Positions 21,211 through 30,443 of a DNA stretch of 64,000 nucleotides are shown piece after piece. Under the pieces are notes generated by a model that saw nothing but the letters and a program-made list of their open reading frames with translations, did not search any database and was not told the DNA's origin. Within the stretch, counting starts at the first letter, position 1; each line of letters starts with the position of its first letter. The position numbers and the translations under genes were made by a program. Source of the stretch: JAASSS01 sp021767745 (GTDB taxonomy: Bacteria; Pseudomonadota; Gammaproteobacteria; UBA5335); assembly GCA_034189165.1 (NCBI GenBank), contig JAXHVN010000003.1, forward strand, positions 62,001-126,000, written 5' to 3'.

Positions 21211-23715
21211 ATGGCTTTACCGTTGCGCGCGCTGCGGCTGCTGGCCGGCTTCGCCTTCGCCGCCCTGACGGCGGGGCTGCTGGGCCTGGCGGTGATCTAT
21301 TTCACCTTCGCCGACGATTTGCCCGATGTCAGTGAACTGCAGGACGTGCGCCTGCAGGTGCCGCTGCGGGTCTACAGCCGGGACGGACAGCTGATCGCGG
21401 AGTACGGCAGCCAGCGGCGCCGGCCGATCGCCTACGAGGACTACCCCGAGGTGCTCATCCAGGCCGTGCTGGCGGCAGAGGACGATCGCTACTTCGAACA
21501 CCCCGGGGTGGACTACCAGGGACTGCTGCGGGCGGCAGCGAAGCTGCTGCTGACCGGTGAGAAGGAGCAGGGCGGCAGCACCATCACGATGCAGATGGCG
21601 CGCAATTTCTTCCTCAGCCGGGACAAGACCTACGAGCGCAAGCTGCGAGAGATCTTGCTGGCGCTGCGGATCGAGCGGGCGCTGCCGAAGGAGCGCATCC
21701 TCGAGCTCTACCTGAACAAGATCTATCTCGGCCAGCGGGCCTACGGCATGGGCGCGGCGGCCTACACCTACTACGGCAAGGACATCAGTGAGCTCACGTT
21801 GCCGCAGGCAGCGATGCTGGCCGGCCTGCCGCAGGCGCCCTCGCGGGTGAACCCGGTGGCCAACCCGGTGGCGGCGAAGGCCCGCCGCGACTACGTGCTG
21901 CGCCGCATGCTGAAGCTGGCGATGATCGACCAGCCGACCTACGAGGCGGCGCTGGCCGAGCCGGTATCGGCGGAGCCACATCCGCTGCGGATCGACCTGG
22001 AGGCGGATTACGTCGGCGAGATGGCCCGCCAGCAGATGGTCGAACGCTACGGGGATTCCGCCTATACGCGCGGGCTGGTGGTCTATACCAGCGTCGACAG
22101 CCGCATGCAGCGTTCGGCGCAGCAGGCACTGCGGCGCAATCTGATCGCCTACGCCGAACGGCACGGCTGGGAAGGGCCGCTGACGCGGATCGCCGTACCG
22201 ACCCTGCCGGCGGGCGACTCGCCCGAACGCCGGCGCGAGCGTGTGAGCATGCTGGAGAAGGCCCTGGGCGAACAGCGGGCGATCGGCGGGCTCAGCCCGG
22301 CGCTGGTGCTCGCGGCGGACGCGCAGGCGGCGAGGGTTTATGTCGCCGGCCATGGCGAGGCGAACCTGCCCTGGAATGCGATGTCCTGGGCCAAGCGCCG
22401 GGCGGCGCGCGAGGGAGGGGGCGAGGCGAGCACGCCGGCGGAGCTGCTCGCGCGGGGCGAGGTGATCTACGTCAGCTGGAACGAGGGGCAGCCGCGGCTG
22501 GCGCCCCGGCCCTCGGTGCAGGGCGCACTGGTGGCGCTGGATCCGCTGGACGGCGGGATCCTGTCGCTGGTCGGCGGCTTCGATTTCGACGCCAGCGCCT
22601 TCAACCGCGCCGTACAGGCCCGCCGTCAGGCCGGCTCCAGCTTCAAGCCGTTCCTCTACACCGCGGCGCTCGATCGTGGTCTCACCGCGGCCACAGTGAT
22701 CAACGATGCGCCAGTGGTGTTCGACGCCGCCGACGGCTCGAGCTGGCGGCCGAAGAACTACAGCGGGCGTTTCTATGGCCCCACACGCCTGCGCGAGGCA
22801 GTGGTGCATTCGCGCAACCTGGTGTCGGTGCGGGTCCTCGAACGCATCGGCATGGGCTACGCCTTGCGCTATCTGGAACGCTTCGGCTTCGAGCGCCAGA
22901 GCCTGCCGCGCAATCTCTCGCTCTCGCTCGGCAGCGCCTCGTTCACCCCACTGGAGATGGCGCGCGCCTATGCGGTGTTCGCCAATGGCGGTTACCTGAT
23001 CGAACCCCACCTGATCAGTCGGGTCGAGGATGGTGATGGCACCATCCTCTACGCCAGCACGCCGGCGCTGGCCTGCGACCACTGCGCCAGCCGCGCCGAA
23101 TTGCTGGCGGAGCGGGGCTGGGCGGATGCCTACTGGGGCGAGACGGCAGGCAGCGAGGTGCTTGGCGGACCAGACTACGTGCCACTGCCGCGCGAGAACG
23201 CCCCGCGCGTGATCGAGCCGGGCACGATCTATCTGATGAACGACATCCTCAAGGAGGTCGTCAGTCGCGGCACCGCCCGGCGGGCCGCCTCGCTGGGGCG
23301 CAGCGACCTGGCCGGCAAGACGGGCACGACCAACGAGCAGCGCGATGCATGGTTCGCGGGCTACAACGCGCTGCTGACCGCCGTGGTCTGGGTCGGCAAC
23401 GACGATCCGCAGCCACTGGGCCGTGGCGAGTCCGGTGGTCGTACGGCGCTGCCGGTGTGGATCGATTACATGCGCGAGGCGCTCGCCGAGGTTCCCGAGC
23501 AGATCCTGCCGCAGCCGGAGGAGCTGGTGAGCCTGCGTGTCTCGGCGCGGACCGGACTGCGTGCGGACGCCGGCACATCCGGCACGGTGTTCGAGCTCTT
23601 CCGCCTCGATGCCCTGCCGCCCGCGCCGGCGCCGGCACCCATGCGCAAGGTGGCCGGAGAGAGCGTCAGCCAGGGCGCCGAGTCGCGGGCGGACATCATG
23701 CAGGACCTGTTCTGA
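21211..23715 (+). CDS. mrcA: Penicillin-binding protein 1A
   Basis: PBP1A, 834 residues, a bifunctional peptidoglycan glycosyltransferase/DD-transpeptidase anchored in the inner membrane by a helix at about 10-32. The glycosyltransferase domain has EDDRYFEHPGVDYQG and QGGSTITMQMARNFFL; an OB-like domain lies near 290-420. The transpeptidase shows the catalytic serine in GSSFKPF (near residue 477), SRNLVS as the SxN motif and GKTGTTNEQRDAWFAGY as KTG. Divergence from pilM is the conserved gammaproteobacterial arrangement. The C-terminus is Pro/Ala-rich after the transpeptidase domain. The ribosome-binding site is weak. Confidence 0.97.
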   Translation: MALPLRALRLLAGFAFAALTAGLLGLAVIYFTFADDLPDVSELQDVRLQVPLRVYSRDGQLIAEYGSQRRRPIAYEDYPEVLIQAVLAAEDDRYFEHPGVDYQGLLRAAAKLLLTGEKEQGGSTITMQMARNFFLSRDKTYERKLREILLALRIERALPKERILELYLNKIYLGQRAYGMGAAAYTYYGKDISELTLPQAAMLAGLPQAPSRVNPVANPVAAKARRDYVLRRMLKLAMIDQPTYEAALAEPVSAEPHPLRIDLEADYVGEMARQQMVERYGDSAYTRGLVVYTSVDSRMQRSAQQALRRNLIAYAERHGWEGPLTRIAVPTLPAGDSPERRRERVSMLEKALGEQRAIGGLSPALVLAADAQAARVYVAGHGEANLPWNAMSWAKRRAAREGGGEASTPAELLARGEVIYVSWNEGQPRLAPRPSVQGALVALDPLDGGILSLVGGFDFDASAFNRAVQARRQAGSSFKPFLYTAALDRGLTAATVINDAPVVFDAADGSSWRPKNYSGRFYGPTRLREAVVHSRNLVSVRVLERIGMGYALRYLERFGFERQSLPRNLSLSLGSASFTPLEMARAYAVFANGGYLIEPHLISRVEDGDGTILYASTPALACDHCASRAELLAERGWADAYWGETAGSEVLGGPDYVPLPRENAPRVIEPGTIYLMNDILKEVVSRGTARRAASLGRSDLAGKTGTTNEQRDAWFAGYNALLTAVVWVGNDDPQPLGRGESGGRTALPVWIDYMREALAEVPEQILPQPEELVSLRVSARTGLRADAGTSGTVFELFRLDALPPAPAPAPMRKVAGESVSQGAESRADIMQDLF

Positions 23716-23735
23716 TCGCAGCCGAGGAGGTCGTT

Positions 23736-24389
23736 ATGCCTCGACGGGGCCAGGGCTGGCAGCAGCGCGAGCGCATCGCGCAGACCGCTGCCCGCATCAT
23801 GTTCGACCAGGGTGTGCGCGACTTTCAGCTCGCCAAGCAGAAGGCGGCGCTGCAGCTGGGCATTGCCCGCAACAGCAGCAACATGCCGCGCAACCGCGAG
23901 ATCGAGGAAGCGCTGCGGGAATACCAGCGGCTCTTCCACGCGCCGAGGCAACGTGAAGCGCTGGTGGCGCAGCGGCAGGCAGCGCTCGCTGCCATGGAAT
24001 TGCTCGCCGACTTCCAGCCGCGTCTGACCGGCCCGGTGCTGCGCGGCAGTGCGACGCCGCATTCGCCGGTCACGCTGCTGCTATCGGCCGATGCGCCCGA
24101 ACAGGTGGCGATGCGGTTGATGGACACCCGGGTGAATTATCAGGAGAGCGAGCGGCAGCTGCGCCTCGAAGGCCGCGCGCAGGGATTTGCCTGCTACCGC
24201 TTCGACCTCGGCGAGATCACCGTGGAGGCGATCGTGCTGGGTCCGGAGTCCTATCGCCAGTCGCCACCGGCGAGTCCGGTGGACGGCCGTCCGGCCGAAC
24301 GGGCCGGGCCGACCCAGCTGGCGAGGCTGCTCGCGGCGGAAGCGCCGGCCGAGCCGCTGCCAGCGCTGGGCTCGGGCCCCCGCCGCTAG
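23736..24389 (+). CDS. Conserved protein of unknown function downstream of PBP1A
   Basis: A 217-residue soluble protein with GAGGAGG five bases before ATG 23736. The N-terminal third is helical and basic (QRERIAQTAARIMFDQGVRD, then KQKAALQLGI), and the middle region LTGPVLRGSATPHSPVTLLL resembles a nucleotidyltransferase-like Gly-Ser strand. The expected catalytic aspartates after the Gly-Ser are absent or displaced. The last 40 residues are Pro/Ala-rich and probably disordered. Similar small proteins sit next to ponA/mrcA in other gammaproteobacteria and are sometimes mislabelled as muramate ligases. It is co-directional with mrcA, 20 bases away. Function not assigned. Confidence 0.75.
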   Translation: MPRRGQGWQQRERIAQTAARIMFDQGVRDFQLAKQKAALQLGIARNSSNMPRNREIEEALREYQRLFHAPRQREALVAQRQAALAAMELLADFQPRLTGPVLRGSATPHSPVTLLLSADAPEQVAMRLMDTRVNYQESERQLRLEGRAQGFACYRFDLGEITVEAIVLGPESYRQSPPASPVDGRPAERAGPTQLARLLAAEAPAEPLPALGSGPRR

Positions 24390-24400
24390 CGAGGCACACC

Positions 24401-24417
24401 GCGCCCGGCGCGGGCGC
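24401..24417. terminator. Possible bidirectional hairpin between convergent genes
   Basis: GCGCCCG-GCG-CGGGCGC forms a perfect 7-bp stem with a 3-base loop in the 33-base space between the convergent small gene and gltA. There is no T tract on either side, so it would be a weak or Rho-assisted terminator at best. Confidence 0.35.
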
Positions 24418-24422
24418 CAGGG

Positions 24423-25718
24423 TCAGCGGGACTCCAGCGGGACGTAATCGCGGGCCGGGGAGCCGGTGTAGATCTGGCGGGGCCGGCCGATGCGCTGCTC
24501 CGGATCGCTGATCATCTCGCGCCAGTGGGCTACCCAGCCCACGGTGCGCGCGATGGCGAACATCACCGTGAACATGTTGGTTTCCAGGCCCAGCGCCTTG
24601 TAGATGATGCCGGAGTAGAAGTCGACGTTCGGGTAGAGCTTCTTCTCCTTGAAGTAGTCATCGCTGAGCGCGATCTGCTCGAGCTCGAGTGCCAGTTCGA
24701 ACAGCGGGTCGTTTTCCTTCCCCAGCCGCTTCAGGATCTTGTGGCACATGCCGCGGATCACAGTCGCGCGCGGATCGTAGTTCTTGTACACCCGATGGCC
24801 GAAGCCCATCAGGCGGAACGGGTCGTCCTTGTCCTTCGCCTTGTCGATGTAGCGGGGGATTTCCTTCACCGAGCCAATCTGCTCGAGCATGTTCAGCACG
24901 GCCTCGTTGGCACCGCCATGGGCGGGGCCCCACAGGCAGGCGATGCCGGCGCTGATGGCGGCATAGGGGTTGGTGCCCGAGCTGCCGGCGAGGCGCACGG
25001 TGGAGGTGCTGGCGTTCTGCTCGTGATCGGCATGCAGGATGAACAGCATGTCCAGCGCCTCGGCGGCGACCGGATCGATTTCGTAGCGTTCGGCCGGCAC
25101 CGCGAACAGCATGTGCAGGAAGTTCTCGCAGTAGCCCAGGTCGTTGCGCGGATAAACGAAGGGCTGACCGATCGAATGCTTGTGCGCACAGGCGGCGATC
25201 GTCGGCATCTTGGCGATCATGCGGTGGGCGAACATCTCCTGATGCTCGGGGTCCCGGATGTCGCTGGAGTCGTGATAGAAGGCCGACAGCGAGCCGACCA
25301 CGCCGGTGAGCATGGCCATCGGATGGGCGTCGTAGTGGAAGCCCCGGAAGAAGTCCCGCAGCGCCTCGTGGATCATCGTGTGGTAGCGGATGGAATCCTG
25401 GAACTGCGCCAGCTGCGTTTCGGTGGGCAGTTCGCCGTACTGCAGCAGATAGGCCACTTCGATGAAGCTGCTCTTCTCCGCCAGCTGCTCGATCGGATAG
25501 CCGCGATACAGCAGCGTGCCCTGGCCGCCGTCGATGAAGGTGATGTCGCTGCGGCAGCTGGCCGTGGAGACGAAGCCGGGATCGTAGGTGAAGATCCCCT
25601 GCTGCCGGTAAAGCTTGCTGATGTCTGCCGTGGCCGGCCCGAGCGTCCCGCGGCGGACGGGCAGGTCCGTTTCGTTGCCGCTGGTGGTCTCTTTGAGGAT
25701 GAAACGTTCTTCAGCCAT
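24423..25718 (-). CDS. gltA: Citrate synthase (type II)
   Basis: GltA, 431 residues, condensing oxaloacetate and acetyl-CoA into citrate. The length and N-terminal beta domain match the hexameric, NADH-sensitive Gram-negative type. Catalytic segments are LHADHEQNASTSTVRLAGS (first His), MGFGHRVYKNYDPRA (second His) and NVDFYSGI (catalytic Asp). AGGAG lies six bases before ATG 25718. It follows the malic enzyme gene by 20 bases, so the two may be co-expressed. Confidence 0.97.
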   Translation of the reverse strand: MAEERFILKETTSGNETDLPVRRGTLGPATADISKLYRQQGIFTYDPGFVSTASCRSDITFIDGGQGTLLYRGYPIEQLAEKSSFIEVAYLLQYGELPTETQLAQFQDSIRYHTMIHEALRDFFRGFHYDAHPMAMLTGVVGSLSAFYHDSSDIRDPEHQEMFAHRMIAKMPTIAACAHKHSIGQPFVYPRNDLGYCENFLHMLFAVPAERYEIDPVAAEALDMLFILHADHEQNASTSTVRLAGSSGTNPYAAISAGIACLWGPAHGGANEAVLNMLEQIGSVKEIPRYIDKAKDKDDPFRLMGFGHRVYKNYDPRATVIRGMCHKILKRLGKENDPLFELALELEQIALSDDYFKEKKLYPNVDFYSGIIYKALGLETNMFTVMFAIARTVGWVAHWREMISDPEQRIGRPRQIYTGSPARDYVPLESR

Positions 25719-25738
25719 GACAGCTCCTGGAAAGATGA

Positions 25739-27019
<1,281 letters not shown>

Positions 27020-27135
27020 GTTGCCAATCCGCCAAGGGTGTCGGGTGGGGCCCCGTCCGCTGCAGCCCCTCGCGGCGCGCGAGGGGCCCGCCGAGTATGT
27101 CACGGGCGGCTGTCGCGCACGGCCGCCACAATGGC

Positions 27136-27161
27136 AAAAGGCGCCCGGCGGGGCGCCTTTT
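27136..27161 (-). terminator. Intrinsic terminator downstream of rpmE
   Basis: A perfect inverted repeat, AAAAGGCGCCC-GGCG-GGGCGCCTTTT: 11 pairs including a 7-bp GC stem, a 4-base loop and a T4 run on either strand. It lies 24 bases after the rpmE stop and would end that transcript. Its symmetry could also stop plus-strand transcription. Confidence 0.85.
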
Positions 27162-27184
27162 CGTCTTTCGGATCCGGGCGGCGG

Positions 27185-27400
27185 TTACTGCTGCGACGCG
27201 CCCGCGCCGTAGCGACGGCGGAAGCGATCGACGCGGCCGCCACGATCCACCAGCTTCTGCTTGCCGGTGTAGAACGGGTGGCACTGCGAGCAGACTTCGA
27301 TGCCAAGGTCGCGGCCGGCGGTGGAGCGTGTCTCGAAGCGGTTGCCGCAGCTGCACGTGACCGTCACCGGCGCGTATTCCGGATGAATATCAGGACGCAT
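27185..27400 (-). CDS. rpmE: 50S ribosomal protein L31, zinc form
   Basis: RpmE, 71 residues. The zinc-binding cysteines are present as CSCG (about 16-19) and CSQCHPFYTGKQK (about 37-49), marking the zinc-containing L31 rather than the zinc-free paralogue made under zinc starvation. The N-terminus MRPDIHPEYAPV is typical; the ATG at 27415 would add five non-conserved residues. A well-formed promoter lies about 57 bases upstream and a strong terminator follows, so it is a monocistronic unit. Confidence 0.96.
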   Translation of the reverse strand: MRPDIHPEYAPVTVTCSCGNRFETRSTAGRDLGIEVCSQCHPFYTGKQKLVDRGGRVDRFRRRYGAGASQQ

Positions 27401-27457
27401 GATCGGATGCCTCAAACGTGGGGAGCGCGCGCAGGCGCGCGCACCGAGTGGTCGGCC

Positions 27458-27486
27458 AATATAGACCCTGCAGGGGCTCTTCGCAA
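27458..27486 (-). promoter_or_regulatory. Sigma-70 promoter of rpmE
   Basis: On the minus strand, TTGCGA (27486-27481) and TATATT (27463-27458) are separated by exactly 17 bases, a close match to the sigma-70 consensus. It points at rpmE, whose start is 57 bases further on. Confidence 0.65.
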
Positions 27487-27505
27487 GATCGAGCGTGCCG
27501 CGTGA

Positions 27506-28726
27506 TCAGGGCCCGCCAGAGCCCTCGGCGTCGAGGAAGCGGCTCAGCAGATCGTTCAGGAAGCGCCGGCCGAGCGGCGTCGGCTGGAGCCGGGTCGGCG
27601 CCGGTTCCAGCAGGCCGTCGGCCACCGCCTGGGCGCGCGCCGGTTCGAGCGCCGCCGCGGTGAGTCCGGTGCGCGCGGTGAACAGTGCCACCGGCACGCC
27701 GTCGGTCAGCCGCAGGGCATTGAGCAGGAATTCGAACGTCCGCGCCGCGGGCGCAACCGGCGTCGGCAGCGCCAGGGCGCCGCCGCGGGTCCGCGAGTTC
27801 GCTGCCGCCAGCAGATAGCGTTGCGGATGGGCCGGCTTGGCCAGTCGATAGATGCCCCCGGAGCGGGTGATCTTGGCGTGGGCACCGGCGCCGATGCCGA
27901 GGTAGTCGCCGAACTGCCAGTAGTTGAGGTTGTGGCGACTGGCGCCGCCCGGCCGACCCCAGGCGGAGACTTCGTAGTGGGCGAAGCCGCCGCTGGAGAG
28001 CACCGACTCGGCTTCGGCCTGCATGTCGGCGACGGTCTGCTCGGTCGGCAGGTCCGCGGGCGGCGACGTGGCGAACGGCGTGTCTGGCTCCAGCGTCAGT
28101 TGGTAGTGCGAGAGATGATCGCCGGTCAGCGCCATGCCCAGACGCACATCCGCGAGCGCCGCCGCCACGCTCTGTCCCGGCAGCGCGTACATCAGGTCGA
28201 GGTTGATGCGGCTGAAGCCCGCTGCACCCGCGGCCTCGGCTGCTGCCCTGGCCGCGGCGCCATCGTGGATCCGGCCGAGGCGGCGCAGTGCGCCATCATC
28301 GAAGCTCTGCACGCCGATCGACAGCCGGTTCACGCCCGCCGCGCGGTAGCCGGCGAAGCGGGCCGCATCGGCGGCGCCCGGATTGGCTTCCAGCGTGATC
28401 TCGGCCTCGGCGGCGAACGGCGTCCGGGCGGCGATGCCCTCGAGCAGCCGGCCGATCGCCGCCGGCGAGAACAGGCTGGGCGTACCGCCGCCGAAGAAGA
28501 TGCTGACCAGCGGGGCCGCCGGCAGCTGCTCGAGATCCGCCTGCAGGTCCGTCAGCAGCGCATCGACGTAGGTCGCTTCCGGCACCGGCCGGCGCCGGGC
28601 ATGCGAATTGAAGTCGCAGTACGGGCACTTCTGCAGGCACCAGGGCAGATGGACGTAGAGGCTGCGCGGGGGCTGCCCGAGCCGGGAATTCTCGGCGCGG
28701 ACGGCGGGTCGAACGGCCAGGTTCAT
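27506..28726 (-). CDS. hemW: HemW-like radical SAM heme chaperone
   Basis: HemW, 406 residues, a radical-SAM relative of coproporphyrinogen dehydrogenase HemN that acts in heme trafficking. The N-terminal YVHLPWCLQKCPYCDFNSH holds the CxxxCxxC cluster and the His found in heme-binding HemW. FFGGGTPSLFSP, EANPG and the HemN C-terminal domain starting near TFEFLLNALRL follow. It lacks the N-terminal extension of true HemN. The start at 28726 is preceded by CTGGAG. Only 18 bases separate it from the divergent small membrane-protein gene. Confidence 0.93.
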   Translation of the reverse strand: MNLAVRPAVRAENSRLGQPPRSLYVHLPWCLQKCPYCDFNSHARRRPVPEATYVDALLTDLQADLEQLPAAPLVSIFFGGGTPSLFSPAAIGRLLEGIAARTPFAAEAEITLEANPGAADAARFAGYRAAGVNRLSIGVQSFDDGALRRLGRIHDGAAARAAAEAAGAAGFSRINLDLMYALPGQSVAAALADVRLGMALTGDHLSHYQLTLEPDTPFATSPPADLPTEQTVADMQAEAESVLSSGGFAHYEVSAWGRPGGASRHNLNYWQFGDYLGIGAGAHAKITRSGGIYRLAKPAHPQRYLLAAANSRTRGGALALPTPVAPAARTFEFLLNALRLTDGVPVALFTARTGLTAAALEPARAQAVADGLLEPAPTRLQPTPLGRRFLNDLLSRFLDAEGSGGP

Positions 28727-28744
28727 CTCCAGGAGGTCCTATCG

Positions 28745-29053
28745 ATGGGCGAGTCGCGCGAAGTGCCGGAGTCGGGCGAGGTGGGGGCGAGGTGGTCCGA
28801 GGCGCGTGCGCGGATCGATCGCGGCGAGGCCGGCAGCAAGCGGGCGGGCAGCGATCCGGCCATCAGTCCGCTGGGGACGGACGAACAGGCCGGCGGCAGC
28901 CGCACGCCGCCGCAGCAGATCGAAGGCGAGGCCACGCAGCCCTCGCCGGTCGGCGGCGACGGCCCGGCCGGCACCGCACGCGGCTGGTGGCTGGCGCTCG
29001 TGCTGGCGGCGCTGGTCCTGCTCGCGCTGGTGGTGGCGGCGATCGGCATCTGA
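28745..29053 (+). CDS. Small tail-anchored membrane protein, function unknown
   Basis: A 102-residue protein with AGGAGG eight bases before ATG 28745. About 78 hydrophilic, Gly/Pro/Glu-rich and probably disordered residues precede a single C-terminal helix (GWWLALVLAALVLLALVVAA), so it looks like a tail-anchored inner-membrane protein. I recognise no family. The start lies 18 bases from the divergent hemW start, so its promoter must sit inside hemW or be very compact. It converges with the ASRT gene, the two stops being five bases apart. The opposite-strand open frame in the same interval has an implausible composition. Confidence 0.55.
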   Translation: MGESREVPESGEVGARWSEARARIDRGEAGSKRAGSDPAISPLGTDEQAGGSRTPPQQIEGEATQPSPVGGDGPAGTARGWWLALVLAALVLLALVVAAIGI

Positions 29054-29057
29054 GCCT

Positions 29058-29432
29058 TCAGCCTTCGCTGTAGGCCAGCGTGGTCATCAGGGCCAGCTCG
29101 CTCTGGCGGGAGTCGAGGCGGCTGTGCTGGACCACGATCGGCACGTCGGCGCGGATGACGCTGGCGAAATCGGTGTCGCGTGGCACCGGCGCCGGATCAT
29201 CCAGGTCGTTGAAGCGCACGTGCCGGGTACGCCGCGCCGGCACCGTCACCCGATAGGGCCCGACCGGTTCGCGGTCGGCGAAGTACAGGGTGATCTCCAC
29301 CTGCGCCGGCTGCTCGGTGGTGTTGAGCAGGCAGGCGGTCTCGTGGCTGGTCAGCTGCGGCGCCTTGCCATGGCTGCTGGGCGGGATGTAACCCTCGGCG
29401 ATCACCCAGAGCCGTTTGCCGATCTTCTGCAT
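29058..29432 (-). CDS. Sensory rhodopsin transducer (ASRT) homologue
   Basis: A 124-residue soluble protein that closely follows the Anabaena sensory rhodopsin transducer over its whole length: WVIAEGYIPP near the start, SHETACLLNTTEQPAQVEI, FADREPVGPYRVTVPARR, HVRFNDLDDPAPVPRDTDFA, and IVVQHSRLDSRQSELALM near the end. ASRT is a tetrameric beta-sandwich that binds the Anabaena rhodopsin and DNA. Homologues also occur without rhodopsins, where a sugar- or ligand-binding role has been suggested. No rhodopsin gene is in this window. It lies 15 bases downstream of the M15-like peptidase gene and is probably co-transcribed with it. Confidence 0.92.
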   Translation of the reverse strand: MQKIGKRLWVIAEGYIPPSSHGKAPQLTSHETACLLNTTEQPAQVEITLYFADREPVGPYRVTVPARRTRHVRFNDLDDPAPVPRDTDFASVIRADVPIVVQHSRLDSRQSELALMTTLAYSEG

Positions 29433-29447
29433 ATCGCTGCTCCTGCG

Positions 29448-30443
29448 CTACCAGCGCACCTTGGTGCCACGCGTGTCCACGTGAATGAACGGGCCGCGAT
29501 GCGGCTTCGGCCCATACAGGCCCAGGCCGCCGATGAAGGGCTGGAACCAGCTCTGCTGGGTCAGGCGTTCGACCAGGTCGTAGAGCAGCCGGGCATCGGC
29601 CACCGAACGACTGCCATCGCCGTTGAGGTCATCCATGTAGCCATCGCCGTCCACGTCGACGTAGATGTCCGCCGCGTCGCCATAGGCGTGGCGGCTGTAC
29701 TTGGTCCGGTTGCCGATGCTGGCGTTGTAGTGCGGCGTACGATAGCCGCTGAGCACGGCCAGCCGGGCCTGCTCGTGTCCGTTCGCACCGATCTGCTCGC
29801 GTAGCAGTTCGAGCTTCAGCAGCAGCGTGGTATCCAGCAGCAGGTACTTCGGCCAGCCGCCATCCTGCTTGCAGGCGAACTGACCCAGCGTGAAGTGGGG
29901 CGACACCGGCGTGTCCTGGTTCGCCTCGGTCACCTCGATCAGCCCCCGTGGCCGCGCATAGGCCGGATCGCCGCGCAAGGCGGTGCGCGGGTAGCGACCG
30001 ATGCGATAACCATTGAATACCGGCTGGCCATCGTAGGGGTGCATCACCATCGCCTGCAGGCAGGTTTGCTCGCCGCTGGGCTGGGCCGTGACGGTCAGGC
30101 AGTACAGGCCCGGCTCGTCCGGGACCCGCCAGCGCCAGTGCCCGGGGCCGGCAGCGGTGACATCGCCCGCGTCGGCGGTGGCGGCAAAGCGCGCACCGTC
30201 CGCGGCCAGGATGGCTTCGACCTCCAGCACCTCGCCGGGCATCATCGCGTGCGAGATGAGCGGCAGATTGCTCACCTCGTCGGCGAACTGCAGCGAAAAG
30301 CCAAGACCCTCGGCGGCGCGCACCGTGCCTGCCGTGGCCAACAGCACGGCGAGCGCGGCCAGCGCCATCCATCGGCGAATTGGAACGAAAGTTGTATGCC
30401 GCTGCCTGATCTGCCCCCGATATGGCCTGGAACGTGGCTTCAT
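29448..30443 (-). CDS. Secreted M15-like zinc peptidase with calcium-loop insert
   Basis: A 331-residue exported protein with a C-terminal peptidase M15 (D-Ala-D-Ala carboxypeptidase-like) domain. The zinc-site pattern reads SRHAYGDAADIYVD (first His and Asp) and GPFIHVDTRGTK near the end (last His); VLSGYRTPHYN is the substrate-loop motif. Directly after the first site, DVDGDGYMDDLNGDGS looks like a dockerin/EF-hand calcium loop. A central beta domain precedes the peptidase. The signal helix MALAALAVLLATAGTVRA is preceded by a basic 25-residue lead. The start at 30443 has GAGGAGAG eight bases upstream but overlaps the start codon of the divergent L,D-transpeptidase. A start at 30368 would avoid this but lacks the positive n-region. 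It likely trims peptidoglycan peptides. Confidence 0.82.
   Translation of the reverse strand: MKPRSRPYRGQIRQRHTTFVPIRRWMALAALAVLLATAGTVRAAEGLGFSLQFADEVSNLPLISHAMMPGEVLEVEAILAADGARFAATADAGDVTAAGPGHWRWRVPDEPGLYCLTVTAQPSGEQTCLQAMVMHPYDGQPVFNGYRIGRYPRTALRGDPAYARPRGLIEVTEANQDTPVSPHFTLGQFACKQDGGWPKYLLLDTTLLLKLELLREQIGANGHEQARLAVLSGYRTPHYNASIGNRTKYSRHAYGDAADIYVDVDGDGYMDDLNGDGSRSVADARLLYDLVERLTQQSWFQPFIGGLGLYGPKPHRGPFIHVDTRGTKVRW

Noticed and set aside
28723..29049. Minus-strand 108-codon frame opposite the small membrane protein
   Set aside because: Ser/Pro/Ala-rich shadow without a ribosome-binding site, overlapping the hemW start; the plus-strand frame has both a site and a membrane helix.
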